A DNA stretch of 64,000 nt. It comes from Selaginella tamariscina. Its lineage: Eukaryota; Streptophyta; Lycopodiopsida; Selaginellales; Selaginellaceae. Positions 1 through 11,909 of this stretch are shown here, in pieces (positions within the stretch are counted from its first letter, which is position 1; every line of letters begins with the position of its first letter). The notes beneath the pieces are model-generated. The model saw only the letters and a list, made by a program, of their open reading frames with translations, was not told the DNA's origin and made no database searches. The stretch lies in the NCBI GenBank assembly GCA_003024785.1, contig PUQB01000021.1, positions 248,001 through 312,000 of the forward strand. The letters are read 5' to 3'. The position numbers and the translations under genes are program-made.

Positions 1-596
1 AATATTTTTGCTTCATCATCCTTTGTTAAATTGGCCCTATAGACACATTGAATGTCTGTGAGGTGCTTATATAATTATGTTCACAAAAGAATTCATAAGG
101 TTTCAACGTTCTTGGATAGAACAAGTACACATTCATTTTTTTTTAAAGAGTATGAGCAACACACAAGGACAACCCTTCTTCTACATCTTGTCAATCAACT
201 TAGATGTTAGTGTTCTTACAAACTCTGCAAATAAAGCTTGTGGCTTCACTTTTACCTCAACAAGGATAATGCATTTAAAGAAGAGGCAGTGTCAGTCTTT
301 TTTTTAACCATGATTTTTACATGCACAGAAAACCAGAAACGTTTAAAAGATACTTGGAATGGACTATTTCACATGTAGTGTCTTAAGAGAAGAATTGACA
401 TCATTTTACTTGCCAACATACGTTAGTGATCATCCTCAGTACCAAGGATGCAAAAATGTTGTCACGGCAGTGTGGCCAGCTAAGCATGGAAAACACACAC
501 ATCCTAATGTGCCAAGGATAGTTGACAGTGTTGGATTTGAGGTCAATGAAAGTAATAAACCATCCTTGGCACTAAGGATCACAATGCAGTTAATTG
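1..596. other. Intergenic, no gene recognised
   Basis: AT-rich sequence with only short open frames that resemble nothing I know and show no codon pattern. The words AAGGATG, AAGGATAG and AAGGATC recur between 430 and 580, but without a clear period. Confidence 0.5.
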
Positions 597-729
597 CTAT
601 ATGAACAATATGGGATTATGCCTAAGCTGAAGTGTAAATTTTGTGGTGAATATTGAGATGAATATTGTTATTACATTTTGATTTGAACTTAACAGACAAT
701 TCATTCGGCATACTCCTTTGAGAGTGTGC

Positions 730-1581
730 AAAGCAAAGCAGAGGTCAACCAAAGGGTTGTATATGAGTCTTTTTTGTGGTATATGTAGTGTAAATTGCTT
801 GTGCTGGCCATGAGCCATCTCTGTTCTGCATTCAAGTAGAAGATCAAGATCTACACGGTTGTCAATTCCAAATTGCAAACTCAGCAGTAACCTCTTCGAT
901 ATGTCCAGAGGCTTGGACTCAAGCATGCAGTTGATATGTGCTGTTTCTATCTCCTTTTTGACTCTCGCATAATTTGCAGTCCTCTCTTTAAACCTATTCA
1001 TAAGCCATGGTTAGACCATCCTTAAGTACGTGGTAACCCACACATACACACACACAACCTGGATATTATGCGTCCATAGTGGAAGAGAAACGATTCTTGC
1101 TGTGGATAGTATATGGTGCCATACAAGAAACCACCAGTAGAAAGGAACTGTTGTAGTAGTAGCTCATTGTGTCTTACAACGGGATGGTCCTCTCTCCCAA
1201 GTGCATTGCAAGGTACACCACATTGCACATGACTACTGGGTCTTGTCTTGGACGATCTGCATCAACATATGTGAGTATGTCACCTTGAGAGTTCACATTT
1301 CTCAGGCATATGTCGAGAATCACACTAGCTTCACTTGGGGTGACTTGTCTCATGTCCAAGAGGGAGGACGTGCAAAACGACATGGTGTCAACATCCGGTG
1401 CCTGGCGTGAAAGGTCCAGCCCAAAGTAACCAAAAGGCTCACCATTAAGCACCAGCTTCCGAGCAAAGAAGTCGTGAAACTCCCTAAGGGTGCCAGTGGT
1501 AGTTACTTCCCATATCGAGTTCATGGGGGACTGAATCATTTTCTCGAGTGCACTTTCTGCCTTTTCTACGGCCGAAGACAT
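730..1581 (-). pseudogene. Decayed terpenoid-cyclase-like (alpha/alpha toroid) gene
   Basis: Minus-strand reading starts with MSSAVEKAESALEK at 1581 and contains DADRPRQDPVVMCNVV, then GTIYYPQQESFLFHYGRIIS and a C-terminal part with LLSLQFGIDNRVDLDLLL. These resemble an uncharacterised family I recall from non-seed plants and fungi, with the pattern DPVVCxNVL, YLDGTRYY, CFLYFLARLL, then ALAMR and DLxxLL. It may have an all-helical toroid fold related to squalene/terpenoid cyclases. The frame shifts by one base near 1195, just after YLAMHLG, and a short intron is likely at about 1003-1066, where GT-rich sequence follows RIIS. The C-terminal third is weakly conserved and runs into stops near 720. 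I read it as a pseudogene or badly assembled gene. Function is unknown. The family match is from memory of motifs only. Confidence 0.42.
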
Positions 1582-1964
1582 AGAATTTTAGAGTCTTTAC
1601 TGAATCAAATTCCTCTTCAATTTAAGGTGGATGAACAGCTACTTACTGCACTTAAGGCAACTAAGAAACATTATTAGGGTGGCTGGACATCCCTAGTAAA
1701 GAATGGAATCAGATTCAACTTATTCTTCCCGATTCTTTGTGGAAACATTTCTCTTACATAGAAAGAGATTTAAATGTTTTGCTTGAAAAGAACCCATTGG
1801 CAAGAAACCAATTCTCATTGATAAGAACGTGGAGATGGCTTCCATTCACGCTTTACACAACTTGGTGGCACTGCCCTACGTTGCAAGGAATAAGAGAAAA
1901 AGCATACAGTACTTGTCAAAGTTTTCTATCATTGTGAACCACAATTTACAATACTTTCACAAAT
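1582..1964. other. Intergenic, no gene recognised
   Basis: Mixed-composition sequence upstream of the decayed toroid gene. Nothing recognised on either strand. Confidence 0.4.
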
Positions 1965-2795
1965 TTAAGAACTTTCCAAAAGATGTGCACAACATACACA
2001 TATCATAAATAAAAAACACAAACGTGTACACACGCGTACGGCAGAGATACACACATGCGTGTATGCATAGAATTAATTAATTAATACTATGCCTTCAACA
2101 ACACTTCAGGCATATAAGTAATCGAACGCTGTTAAATCTTTATCATAGCAACATCTGGCTCAAGTTTAGACTCTTTATAATGTCTCTGTATTATCCAAAC
2201 CCTCTTCTGTCCTCAAACCAAAACTTAAATCCAATAGTATACTATACGTAGTATTATCCGGTATACACCCCGTAGATTTCATCCCCAAATGCCTTAGCTA
2301 TACCATTAAGTAACGTATTCCACGTTCTATACCTCTATATCATGCCATGTAACATGTTATGTGCTGAGTTAAACTTCCTGCGTTACCTCTCTCACACACG
2401 CACACACCCGCACAACACACGCACAGTTTAACAGGTGTTTAAGTCCATCTCACGGACCGTCTAACGCCAGGCTCTATGTCATACCACTACATAATCAGCG
2501 AGCAAATAAGAGAAGCTTGCGAAGAAGTACTTTAGTATGAAAATCAAGAATATCCCCTGGATACAATGCTATTCAACTCTCTACTACGTGCAGTGGGCAG
2601 ATCGTATAAGCCTTCACTGGCTTATAAACATCTTCAGGGAGATGAGGAACTTAGAGGTTAATCCTGATTTATTTACATATAACCTCGTATTCCACGCGCT
2701 GGCACGACGTTACATACACGGGTTCTGCCAATTCTGAGCAACTCGTGCCATTGTCCTGTGCGTGTGAAACTTCATGCATGAGATTACGTGGTGTG

Positions 2796-2852
<57 letters not shown>

Positions 2853-2975
2853 CTTGAAAACATACCTGACCTGATCAAGTGTATTGGCGTTATCAACTGC
2901 GGTCCTACACTACAAGTTAATGTGTGTGTGTGTTGTCGTCTTTGTATGCATCTGTGTAATCTGACAGTTTGAAGC
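1965..2975. pseudogene. Scrambled partial copy of the PPR gene at 4.3-7.4 kb
   Basis: Three blocks match the PPR gene. Block 1 (about 1965-2385, same orientation) matches the 3' end and 3' flank at about 4203-4705, with small deletions. Block 2 (about 2386-2712) matches the reverse complement of about 4810-5262, including the intron before the last exon. Block 3 (about 2713-2975) matches about 6445-6720, again in the parent orientation, including the TG/GA microsatellite intron. About 1.1 kb of the middle of the gene is missing. The blocks keep introns, so this is a DNA-level duplication and not a retrocopy. Stops and deletions occur throughout, so no protein is expected. Confidence 0.85.
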
Positions 2976-4202
2976 AAACACTAGTATTTCGATAAACTGG
3001 CAAAAATTGATGAAAATGATAAAAATTAGATTTTTTAAAAGTGAATTAAAATCATAAATTAAATAAATATTAAGAATATCCATGGAATATTCTTATAACT
3101 ATTTTAATTAATTAATATGTAAACATGGTTTTAAATATTATTTAATATGTTGGGTGAAAGTTAAAGCTTTACTAAATGTCACAATTTATAATGTCGTTGA
3201 TTTTTTATTCACTCAGATTATTTTGTGTCATTCATGTCCAGAATGAATTTTGTTAGATAATAGAATTCCTCTATTGTCAAAATTTGGAAGGTTCTTATTT
3301 TATTAATGAGAATTCAATAATATTTCACAGCTATTTTTCATTCGGAAGTAGATGGTTGTAAAATGTTTGAATCAGATTTTTTAAAATATAATTTTTAAGT
3401 ATATTAATTTTATTTAGAACTATTAAAATTATTATTTATAATATTTAAAATTGCATATACAACACCAATATTTAAAGTTTCATTGATATGTTTTTGTTAA
3501 AACTTTGTATGAACGAACTTGCAAATGCCTTCAAAAGTTAAGTTTGGTTTCTCATCAACCCAAATATGCATATACTTAATATTGAGTAACTTATTTATAT
3601 CGCGATGCGGGCATGGCCGGCGCCCGAAAACCAAAGACGAGGGGAGGAGGAAGTTAGTTTTTTATTATAGCAAAACATTTAGGTTGGATAATTTTTATCA
3701 TTAATTACCTTTTCAATTGACTACTAGTGATTTTATTTTGAACTTCAATAAGAAAGACTCACACCAATTTTTTTTTACGGAATCCTTATAAAAATTCTTT
3801 AATAAGTTAGTCCTTAAGTATACTGTGTACAAATGTTGACTCTCTCAAACTCTTTCAACTGCTAAATTAATTCTAATTTGCTTCCTTATTAGTTGATTTT
3901 TGATTTCTTTATAATAATGCCGAACTACAAAGGCATATTTAAGTTATAAAATATAAAAGTTCTCTATGAAATGCAAATATTTATTTTTAAACTAATAAAA
4001 ATTTTATTTTAAATCCATCACTTTCTTAATGTGCAAACAACTTCCATCTGTGAATTTTCACATGTATATCGACATTGATAATTATTTAAACACAATAAAC
4101 TTATATAATGTATAAAATAGATTACATGTTAAAGGTTATATATACTATAACAAACATTGGGAAGTTAACACCAACTTACAATAAAATTTTAAAGATAAAT
4201 TC
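2976..4202. other. AT-rich intergenic region
   Basis: Very AT-rich DNA with no coding signal. A GC-rich patch of about 45 bp at 3600-3645 (containing GCATGGCCGGCGCCCG) stands out against the background. Its nature is unknown and it could be the stub of an inserted element. Confidence 0.5.
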
Positions 4203-4329
4203 TTAATTTCAACACTTCCAAAAGATGTACGCCAGACACACATCATATAAAGAAAAAACACAAGCGTGTACACACACACATACGGGAGAGATATACAGAG
4301 ACGTGTATACATAGAATTAATTAACTATA

Positions 4330-6528
4330 TTATGGCTTCAACAACACTTCAGGATCAAACGGAGTAATCCTGTGCTTCCGCATATAAGTAATCGAACGCT
4401 GTAAAATCTTTGTCATAGGAACATCTGGCTCAAGTTTAGACTCTTTATAATCCCTCTGTATTATCAAAACCCTCTTACTGTCCCTCAAACCAATACTTAA
4501 ATCCAATAGTATACTATACGTAGTATTATCCGGTATACACCCCGTAGATTTCATCTCCTTGTACACCCCAAATGCAAGATCTATCACATCTTCCTTAGCT
4601 ATACCATTAAGTAACGTATTCCACGTGCGTATATTTGGCGTTATACCTCTCCGTATCATGCCATGTAACATGTTATGTGCTGAGTTAAACCTTCCTGCGT
4701 TACCCAAACAGTGTATAAACGCCGTGTATGTAACCACGTCGGGTTTTATACGGTCCTTTCTCATCTCTCTCAGCACCTTAGTAGCACGCTTTCTACGTCC
4801 ACGTCGTGCCAGCGCGTGGAATACGAGGTTATATGTAAATAAATCAGGATTAACCTCTAAGTACCTCATCTCCCTGAAGATGTTATAAGCCAGTGAAGGC
4901 TTATACGATCTGCCCACTGCACGTAGTAGAGAGTTGAATAGCATTGTATCCAGGGGGATATTCTTGATTTTCATATCCTCGAATAACTTCAGTGCACTGT
5001 TTATTAACCCGAGCTTCCCGTACATGTTGATCATGCAGGAGTACGTAAGTGCGTCCGGTTCGAATCCATGGTTCTTCATTGCTTTGAAGTACTTCTTGGC
5101 AAGCTTCTTCTTGGTTGCTCTGCATAAGCCGCTGATTATGTAGTGGTATGAGATAGAGTCTGGTGTTAGACGGTCCCTTGAGATCGACTTAAACACCTGT
5201 TAAACACTGTTAAACTCTGTGTGTGTGTGGGTGTGTGTGTGAGAGAGAGAGAGCACACCTTGAGGGCCTCCTTGATCTTGTAGAATTTCATCAAGCTCTT
5301 GATTAGAATGTTGTATGATGTCAAGTCCGGAGTGCATAGTTCGCCTCCTTTCATGTTTGCAAACACGTGAATAGCATAGTTAACCTTATCAACCTTCCCT
5401 AAACAGTCCATTAAAAAGTTGCACGTCCTTACTTGGATATCATTATGGGAGTTTCCATAGTGCTGGAGAAGATTATAAGCTTGTTGTGCTCTACCTGTGC
5501 ATACAAATGTGTATGTGTGTGTTAGATATACAGATAGAGAGTACCTGCTCGTAGAAATACGCTAAAAATTCGCTCAGTAGTATCAGCATTAACCGTATAG
5601 TTGCTATGTAGCATTCCCTGATACAGAGAATATACTGTGTCCAGGATTCCAACCCGCTCAAAAGAGTCTATAAGTGTTATATAAACTCCCTCAGAGAGCT
5701 TTGTGCCGTCCAAAGTAAGTTCATCCAAAAGACTTCTTGCCTGTTCTACATATATATTTATATCTAATACAAACATATCCATGTATACACGTTTGGTGTA
5801 TGTGTATATGTACCTTCTCATGTTCACCAGACTTCAATAGCAGGCAGATTAGTAAACTGTATGTAGTTGCAGAAGGCATGAAGCCCACATTTTTTACAGC
5901 ATATAGAACCTACAAAAGCAAATTTCAATTAAATTAACCGTGTGTATGTGCGCGTGGGGAACATATATATACCTCGATGGATCCGCTTAGAATGTCGAGA
6001 TAGCTGAATGTTCTTACTAGCTTCATAAGTGTTTTGGCACTTACGTCAGAGCCTTGAATATCATCTGCAAGATCTAGTGCCTGTATCGTATTTAAAGTCC
6101 CTACATATACAATAAATAAAAAAATTAGAAAGGAAAAGAGAAAAGAAAAACAAGCATTCTTAATAAAACCGTATAATAAATAGATTGAACTATAGTTTGC
6201 ATATACTAAGCTATTGAAAAATAGCTTACAGTTTGTATCTACGGCCACAATTACCTTATATATTGAATTATATCAAACATACTTATACTTCATACAGTTC
6301 ACTATATAGTAAATTACCAACCTGATCAATTAAATTGGGACTAGTAGCATATCTTTCAGCTTTCCACACTCTGCATTATTTCCGTTAGTATTAAAAATTT
6401 GTTGACTAAGTTAAAAGACCATTACCTTCTTGTTGGAACTACTGCCAATTCTGAGCAACTTGTCCCATTGTCCTGTGCGTGTGAAACTTCGTGCATGAGA
6501 TTTTGTGTGTGTTGTGTGTGTGTGTGTG

Positions 6529-6569
<41 letters not shown>

Positions 6570-6861
6570 GAGGAACATACCGGACCTGATCAAGTGTATT
6601 GGCGTTATCAACTGCGGTCCTACATTACACATTCACAAGTTAATGTGTGTGTTGTGCGTCTCTGTACGTGATCTGACCTGTTCTTAAGTCGGTCTAAGAA
6701 ATCTGATAGTTTGGAGCGACCACTAGACGAGCTCTTAACAGCATTATTAAAAACAGAACATTCCACATCCAAACTCGGAACCTCAAGCTGAATTTTCTTT
6801 ACGGTCCGTTCTTCCACAGTGGTCTCTCCTAAGTAACAATCCTAGTTAAACTTTATACATG

Positions 6862-6895
<34 letters not shown>

Positions 6896-7390
6896 ACTTG
6901 TATGTGTATATACACCATTGAATACACATACACGTTCACATACCATTTGTAATAGAAGTATTGTTTTCCAAAGCGGTTTTATCTTGCAATGGGGAGTAAT
7001 GGGTCTTCTTCTGGCCACCTTCTGCTTGATCTTCTCCCATCTCTCAGACTTCTTCACCTCAAAGGTCTCTCCACGTACATTCTTCAGACTGCCAAGGAGA
7101 ATGGCAAGATCGAGCCCCTTTGGTGCCTCCTGCTTCTGCTTTGGCTGCTGCTTCTCCTGCTGCTCCTTCTGCTGCTCCTGCATTTGCTTATCGCACAATG
7201 CCAGAATGGATTCCACAGTGTTGCTGTTAGATTTCTCTATGTTTGGACCGTTCCTGCTTGAATCCTGGACTGTTTGATGCCTATGTAGTAGCACCTTACC
7301 GTGTGCGCGCAGAAGGAGCTGAATCGCTTCATCCGTGAGCCCTCCATTCGGCCTCTCCACCGTGCAGAACCTTCTGACTGCATTGTTCAT
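4330..7390 (-). CDS. P-class pentatricopeptide repeat (PPR) protein
   Basis: Organelle-type RNA-binding protein by family. Ten exons can be phased from 7390 down to 4330: 7390-6944, 6841-6678, 6619-6586, 6472-6426, 6370-6318, 6100-5973, 5909-5814, 5740-5545, 5494-5259 and 5196-4330. They total 2268 nt, divisible by three, giving about 755 residues. All introns are GT-AG and 50-217 nt long. The C-terminal two thirds hold about 13 repeats of 35 residues, for example beginning DALTYSCMINMYGKLG and DLFTYNLVFHALARR, with no E, DYW or SMR domain. Residues about 60-95 are Gln/Lys/Glu-rich. The start MNNAVRRF is the first ATG in frame and could begin a transit peptide, but this was not tested. The donor of the 34-nt exon (GTCCGG at 6585) is weaker than a nearby GTATGT and was chosen only because it keeps the frame. 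RNA targets cannot be predicted here. Confidence 0.9.
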
Positions 7391-9240
7391 TCGCCAAGAA
7401 CCCTAAATTCAATAACCCTAGAACAGAGCATCGTGACATAACATCCGCATTTTTAAATGTAGTTTTAAATATTTTAAACTTTTTAAAAGTAAGATGTTAG
7501 ATGTCACATTTTTATTAAGTTGATTTCTTTCCAAGTTTTAAAATTCTTAAACTCACATTTATATTAATAACTTTATACATATCATAAGTTTACTAATAAT
7601 TTGAATAATATTATCACAATATAATACAAATGCCAACTCTGAAAACCTCATTCAAAAAACCCATGAATTTGGTAGGAGGTAGACTTCCAAAAATTCACAT
7701 GCTCAATTAGTTAAGTACATGGACATTGCTCACCTTCACGAGTTAGGACATGTGATGAACTGCAAGTGTTGTAGTTTGGTATGGATGAAGTGGCTAAAGC
7801 AAGGTCTCATGGAACATAAACTCAACAATGCTTTATAAACTCGCAAACAAGTTATTGAATGAAAAAGTTAATTAACTCCCTAAATGTAACATACCCAATG
7901 ATGGTGATTTAGATTCACCAATAATAAGGATTGTGCAACCCTTAGGGTGTGACATACCTTTGTGAACCTAAAATTAAGTTAAAACACAAATTTAAGCTTG
8001 GTTAAAAAATAATGAATTCTTCCATAACTCTTATTACATATACTTTACTTTATTTATATGATGGAGCCCCCTCCCCCATTATTTATATAAGTGAGTTGGT
8101 ACAAAATGTCAACCACTTTATTAATGAGATGTAACTCTTACCCCTAAACCCTAACCCTATTTGACATGTTGAACTTAATTAGAACATCAAAATTGGGAGA
8201 GAGTTTTTTAGAAGGTAAGTTTAATTTTTCTATATAATTTTTAAATACTTAATAACACCTAGTATATCATTACCATACCAGATACCCAAGTGCATGTTTT
8301 TTACTACATCTAGAGCCCATTAACATAATATAATCAACCTCCAAAATAAATAGTAGAGTTGTAATAAAAAATTATGACATTGTTCTTTTGACATATGTCA
8401 TCGTATGTTATTATTATCATCGAATGCAGATTAACAAACTCATTAATCAAAATACACTTACACCACTTACAATAGATCTAAATATGAGTGTCGATTGTGG
8501 CTTATGATGTGTGTGGTTTAGGACCACCCATTGTTGTTGTATGTCATCACCATGAATGCAATTCACGAATGCGATTATAAGTTCTTCAAAATTTTGTTGT
8601 AAGCTACATCATTTAGTGCTTTCAAAAGTTTTATCATAATCATTTCACAAGTTGCTTAAAATCTATAACTTTCTTATCAGTTCTCAGATTTTCTATAATA
8701 GTTATGTTAATGGAATTCTTAGTTCTAACTTGATTATAGACAATAAAGCACTACTACTAGGGTGCTAATGATGACCATAATAGATGAAGAATTGCTCTTT
8801 ATTACATCCTTTGGTACAATGTGGTGTTGCATTCTTTCATAAGAATCGAAAAATTCCTTGTTAATAATGCCATATCTCACTCTTGCCACTTGGTTTTTTA
8901 TAAAAATATAATGGATGTAATATTTTTATTATAAAATATTAACATTTGAAATCATGAACATACCAAACTATCGATATAAAAATGCACAAAGTAATTAACT
9001 CAAAGTAATAGTTGTTTTACATATTTATGAGTAAGGATGCCTTGGAAACTAATTATTTAGCTATAAGCTTTAAATTTGAATTTTATTGTATTATCTTTCA
9101 TGTTTTCTAACTCCAATTTTTAATCATTAAAGAACCCTATTTACATCCAATTTTATTCATTAAAAAACCCTATTTGCAATCATATCTAATTTTAATCATT
9201 AAAAAAACCCTAAAACTCACTAGGGTTTTGTAAAAGGTGT
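7391..9240. other. AT-rich intergenic region
   Basis: No coding signal. AACCCTAAA and CCCTAG motifs lie just upstream of the PPR start (7395-7425) and could be telo-box-like promoter or 5' UTR elements. A short interstitial telomere-like stretch, CCCCTAAACCCTAACCCTA, lies at about 8141-8159. Confidence 0.5.
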
Positions 9241-9340
9241 AGTTCTGAGCTACATTTGTCATTGGGATTTAAAACTACATTCGTCATTGGGGTTTCAAAC
9301 TATATTTGTCATGGTTTTAAACTACATTTGTCATTGCCAT
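9240..9340. repeat. Short tandem repeat, about 30-bp unit
   Basis: About four imperfect copies of a unit containing ACTACATTTGTCATTGGG, spaced roughly 28-32 bp apart. Non-coding; the open frames across it simply follow the repeat. Confidence 0.7.
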
Positions 9341-9429
9341 TGTTAGAGTTGTTATTACTATTGTTTTTGTTTGCCTCACAATTGTCATTACTGGGGTTTT
9401 TTAACAATACATTATTTACATTGCTTAGT

Positions 9430-10945
9430 CAACACTAGTGATAGAATAATATCCTATCACAAAATAAACTTAGGTTCAATTCTCAAATACTACATTTTCC
9501 TAACTTATTTACCTAGGTTTAATTCTCAAGAAATGCATTATTCTAACTTATTATAGCATATTATCTTATGTCAACTTAGATAATTTGCATAAGCTTTTTG
9601 AATTGACATATTATATTATGCCAACTTAAATAGTTCGCATAAGCTTTTTAATTGACATTAATGATTGAACAATTTTTTGCCTCAAAATATACTTAAGTTC
9701 CATTTCTTAATATATTATGGCATATTATGCTATCAAATGGTTGGCATAACATGTGTCAATTGACACTAGTAAAAAACAATGTTTTATTACAAAATAGACT
9801 AAGTTCCATTATGGGCATTAATGATAGAACAATATTTTTATTATAAAATAAACCTAGGTTCCATTTTCATGCAATGCATTTTTTTAACATATTATGTTCC
9901 CTTAAACAATTAGCATAACTTATCTCAACACAGGGAATTTTTTTCGTTTACTTAGTAAAACAATTTTTTATTAAAAAATAAATTTAGATTCAATTCTTAA
10001 GCAATGCATTTTTTAACATAGTATATCATATTATGTTGTCTCAGATGGTTAGTGTCTCAGTTCGTACATGATGGAGTCACTTGACTCAAATAAATCATAG
10101 TTATCTTATTAAGTAACATAAAAGCCCTCCTCGTAACACCAATTGACTCTTAATCTTTTATGGCTAAGTGAAAAGGGATAGTGCTATGATAGTTAACATA
10201 AGTTGTCCTAGTTGGACTTGTGTAGAATGTTTTTTTTTTTTTGACAAAATAGACTTAAGGTTTGATTCCCATGCAATGCAATTTTCTCGTATATTGCATT
10301 GACTCAAATGATTGGCATAAGCTTTCTTCATTAGTATTAGTGATAGAATCATTTTTGACACAAAATAGATCTAGATTATTCCCATGTAATGTACTTTTTT
10401 AACATTTTATGCCAATTCTAAGCAAAAACACCAATTTGGTAGTTATGTGATTGTTATTTTTAGATGGTGTTGACTCTAATGTCCAGCATAATCAGTAAAC
10501 AAATCATCATGTCAACATTATATAGCCAAGTCAATCTCGATTTGATAACTAAGCCATCCCCCATTTGGTCATGTCGCTCTTTATTTGGTGCCGACTCTAG
10601 TGCCTTAGCAAATAAATAATCCCTTACCTTTTGATAGCCATGTCACCAAGTCATTCTCAATTTAGTTAACAAGTCATCCACAGTTTGGTAGCCAAGTCAT
10701 TTTGATTTGGTTACAAGTGATCCTCATACTTCATTTTGGTGCTTACTCTAATGAATAGTATAAACTCTTTAGTTTGCAACACTTAGGTTCCCAAGTAATC
10801 ATTTTGTGAATTCCCAAGTTATCCCATATTAGGTAGTTAGGTCATCCCCATAGGTCTTTATTTTATGTCAACCCAATTTATCGGCATAAGCCCTTCTAGT
10901 CAGCAACATTTAGGTACTTAAGTCATCATATGTAGATACCTAGGT
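9430..10945. repeat. Degenerate satellite, units of about 100-150 bp
   Basis: Words such as GATAGAACAAT, AAAATAGACTTAGGTTC, ATGCAATGCATTTTT and GGCATAAGC recur in the same order many times between 9430 and 10420. From about 10440 a related block repeats CCAAGTCAT, TTTGGTAGC and TTTATTTGGTGC. The array resumes after the 10949-11808 insertion and ends near 11910. Confidence 0.65.
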
Positions 10946-10948
10946 TAT

Positions 10949-11808
10949 AATAGTAATAGATTAAAACAGTGAATGTACAAAGGACAATAAACTATATGCT
11001 AACTATACTTTGCCTCCACAGTACCTCGGAATATCCATAGGATATTCATTATACCTTGAAAGTCTTTGACATTGAAGCTCCAGCTCATAGATATCAATTT
11101 TGTCATGCTTCAAACCTTTACCGGTCTTCCAATGTCAGGATACTTCGCATGCCGTTCCACGAGCCAAGCCAACATATTAGCACAAAACCAAAAAAACTCC
11201 AAGAAAGCCAAACCCCTTGTATAAATCTGGGCAACCACAAGTCAAGGGCGAAGTAGGAAAAATATCACCAAGGAAGAAGACCAACTCACACCACGCACAC
11301 CAAGAAAGTACTGGATTCAAACCACATGTACCAGCACCAACCCACCCCCAAGAGCCCACAAGTCCGTCCCCCAGGGAACACTAGGCCCACACCACCCAGT
11401 ACCCAAAAAAGACCTAAAAACTCCCTCAAAGCTACCCAAAACGTGATCAACCAATAAGGTTAGGCCAATGGTGAATCATCCGGAACACACACTTCCCCCA
11501 CCAAGGAACCACAGTAGCACCAGAAAGTGCCTAACCCACACCAACAGTACCAACTGTAGCCCACAAACAACAAACAAACTACCATGCAGCTAAATACAAC
11601 ACCTTAAGAGCCAACCACATTCCACTCCTTGTAAATCGTTAAGAGTTCGTCGCCCCATTGAATGATGCCAATCAGAAAGACCACGAAATGGTGATCGCTC
11701 ACTTAAAACCTAATGCAATATGAGTCGATACGTGTTCCAGTGCTTCCTGCCAACGCAGAAACACAGTTGGTGCATCCCCTTCAGTAGAAAGCACCTGACA
11801 GCGATGTG
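10949..11808. mobile_element. 860-bp insertion flanked by a 17-bp direct repeat
   Basis: The 17-mer GTAGATACCTAGGTTAT occurs at 10932-10948 and again at 11809-11825. The satellite is continuous when the intervening DNA is removed, so this looks like a target-site duplication around an insertion. The insert differs from its surroundings: the plus strand is A/C-rich (minus strand G/T-rich) with much higher GC. No terminal inverted repeats are visible, and no reverse transcriptase or other domain is recognisable. A long variable-length duplication favours a truncated non-LTR element or SINE-like copy, or filler DNA. If it lies on the minus strand, its 3' end is the ATTACTATT next to 10949, without a clean poly-A. 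Confidence 0.6.
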
Positions 11809-11909
11809 GTAGATACCTAGGTTATTACCCATTAGGTAGCAAGGTCATCCCCATGGGTCTTTATTTTGTGCTGACCTAATTTATTGGCATAAGCAAGACT
11901 AATCAATAG

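Noticed and set aside
5050-5075. GGTTCGAATCC, a tRNA T-loop-like motif
   Set aside because: It lies inside a PPR exon and no acceptor or anticodon stem pairs around it.
6989-7261. Leucine-rich open frame on the plus strand
   Set aside because: Antisense shadow of the Gln/Lys/Glu-rich segment in PPR exon 1.
8139-8160. Telomere repeat suggesting a chromosome end
   Set aside because: Only about three units within ordinary sequence; an interstitial motif.
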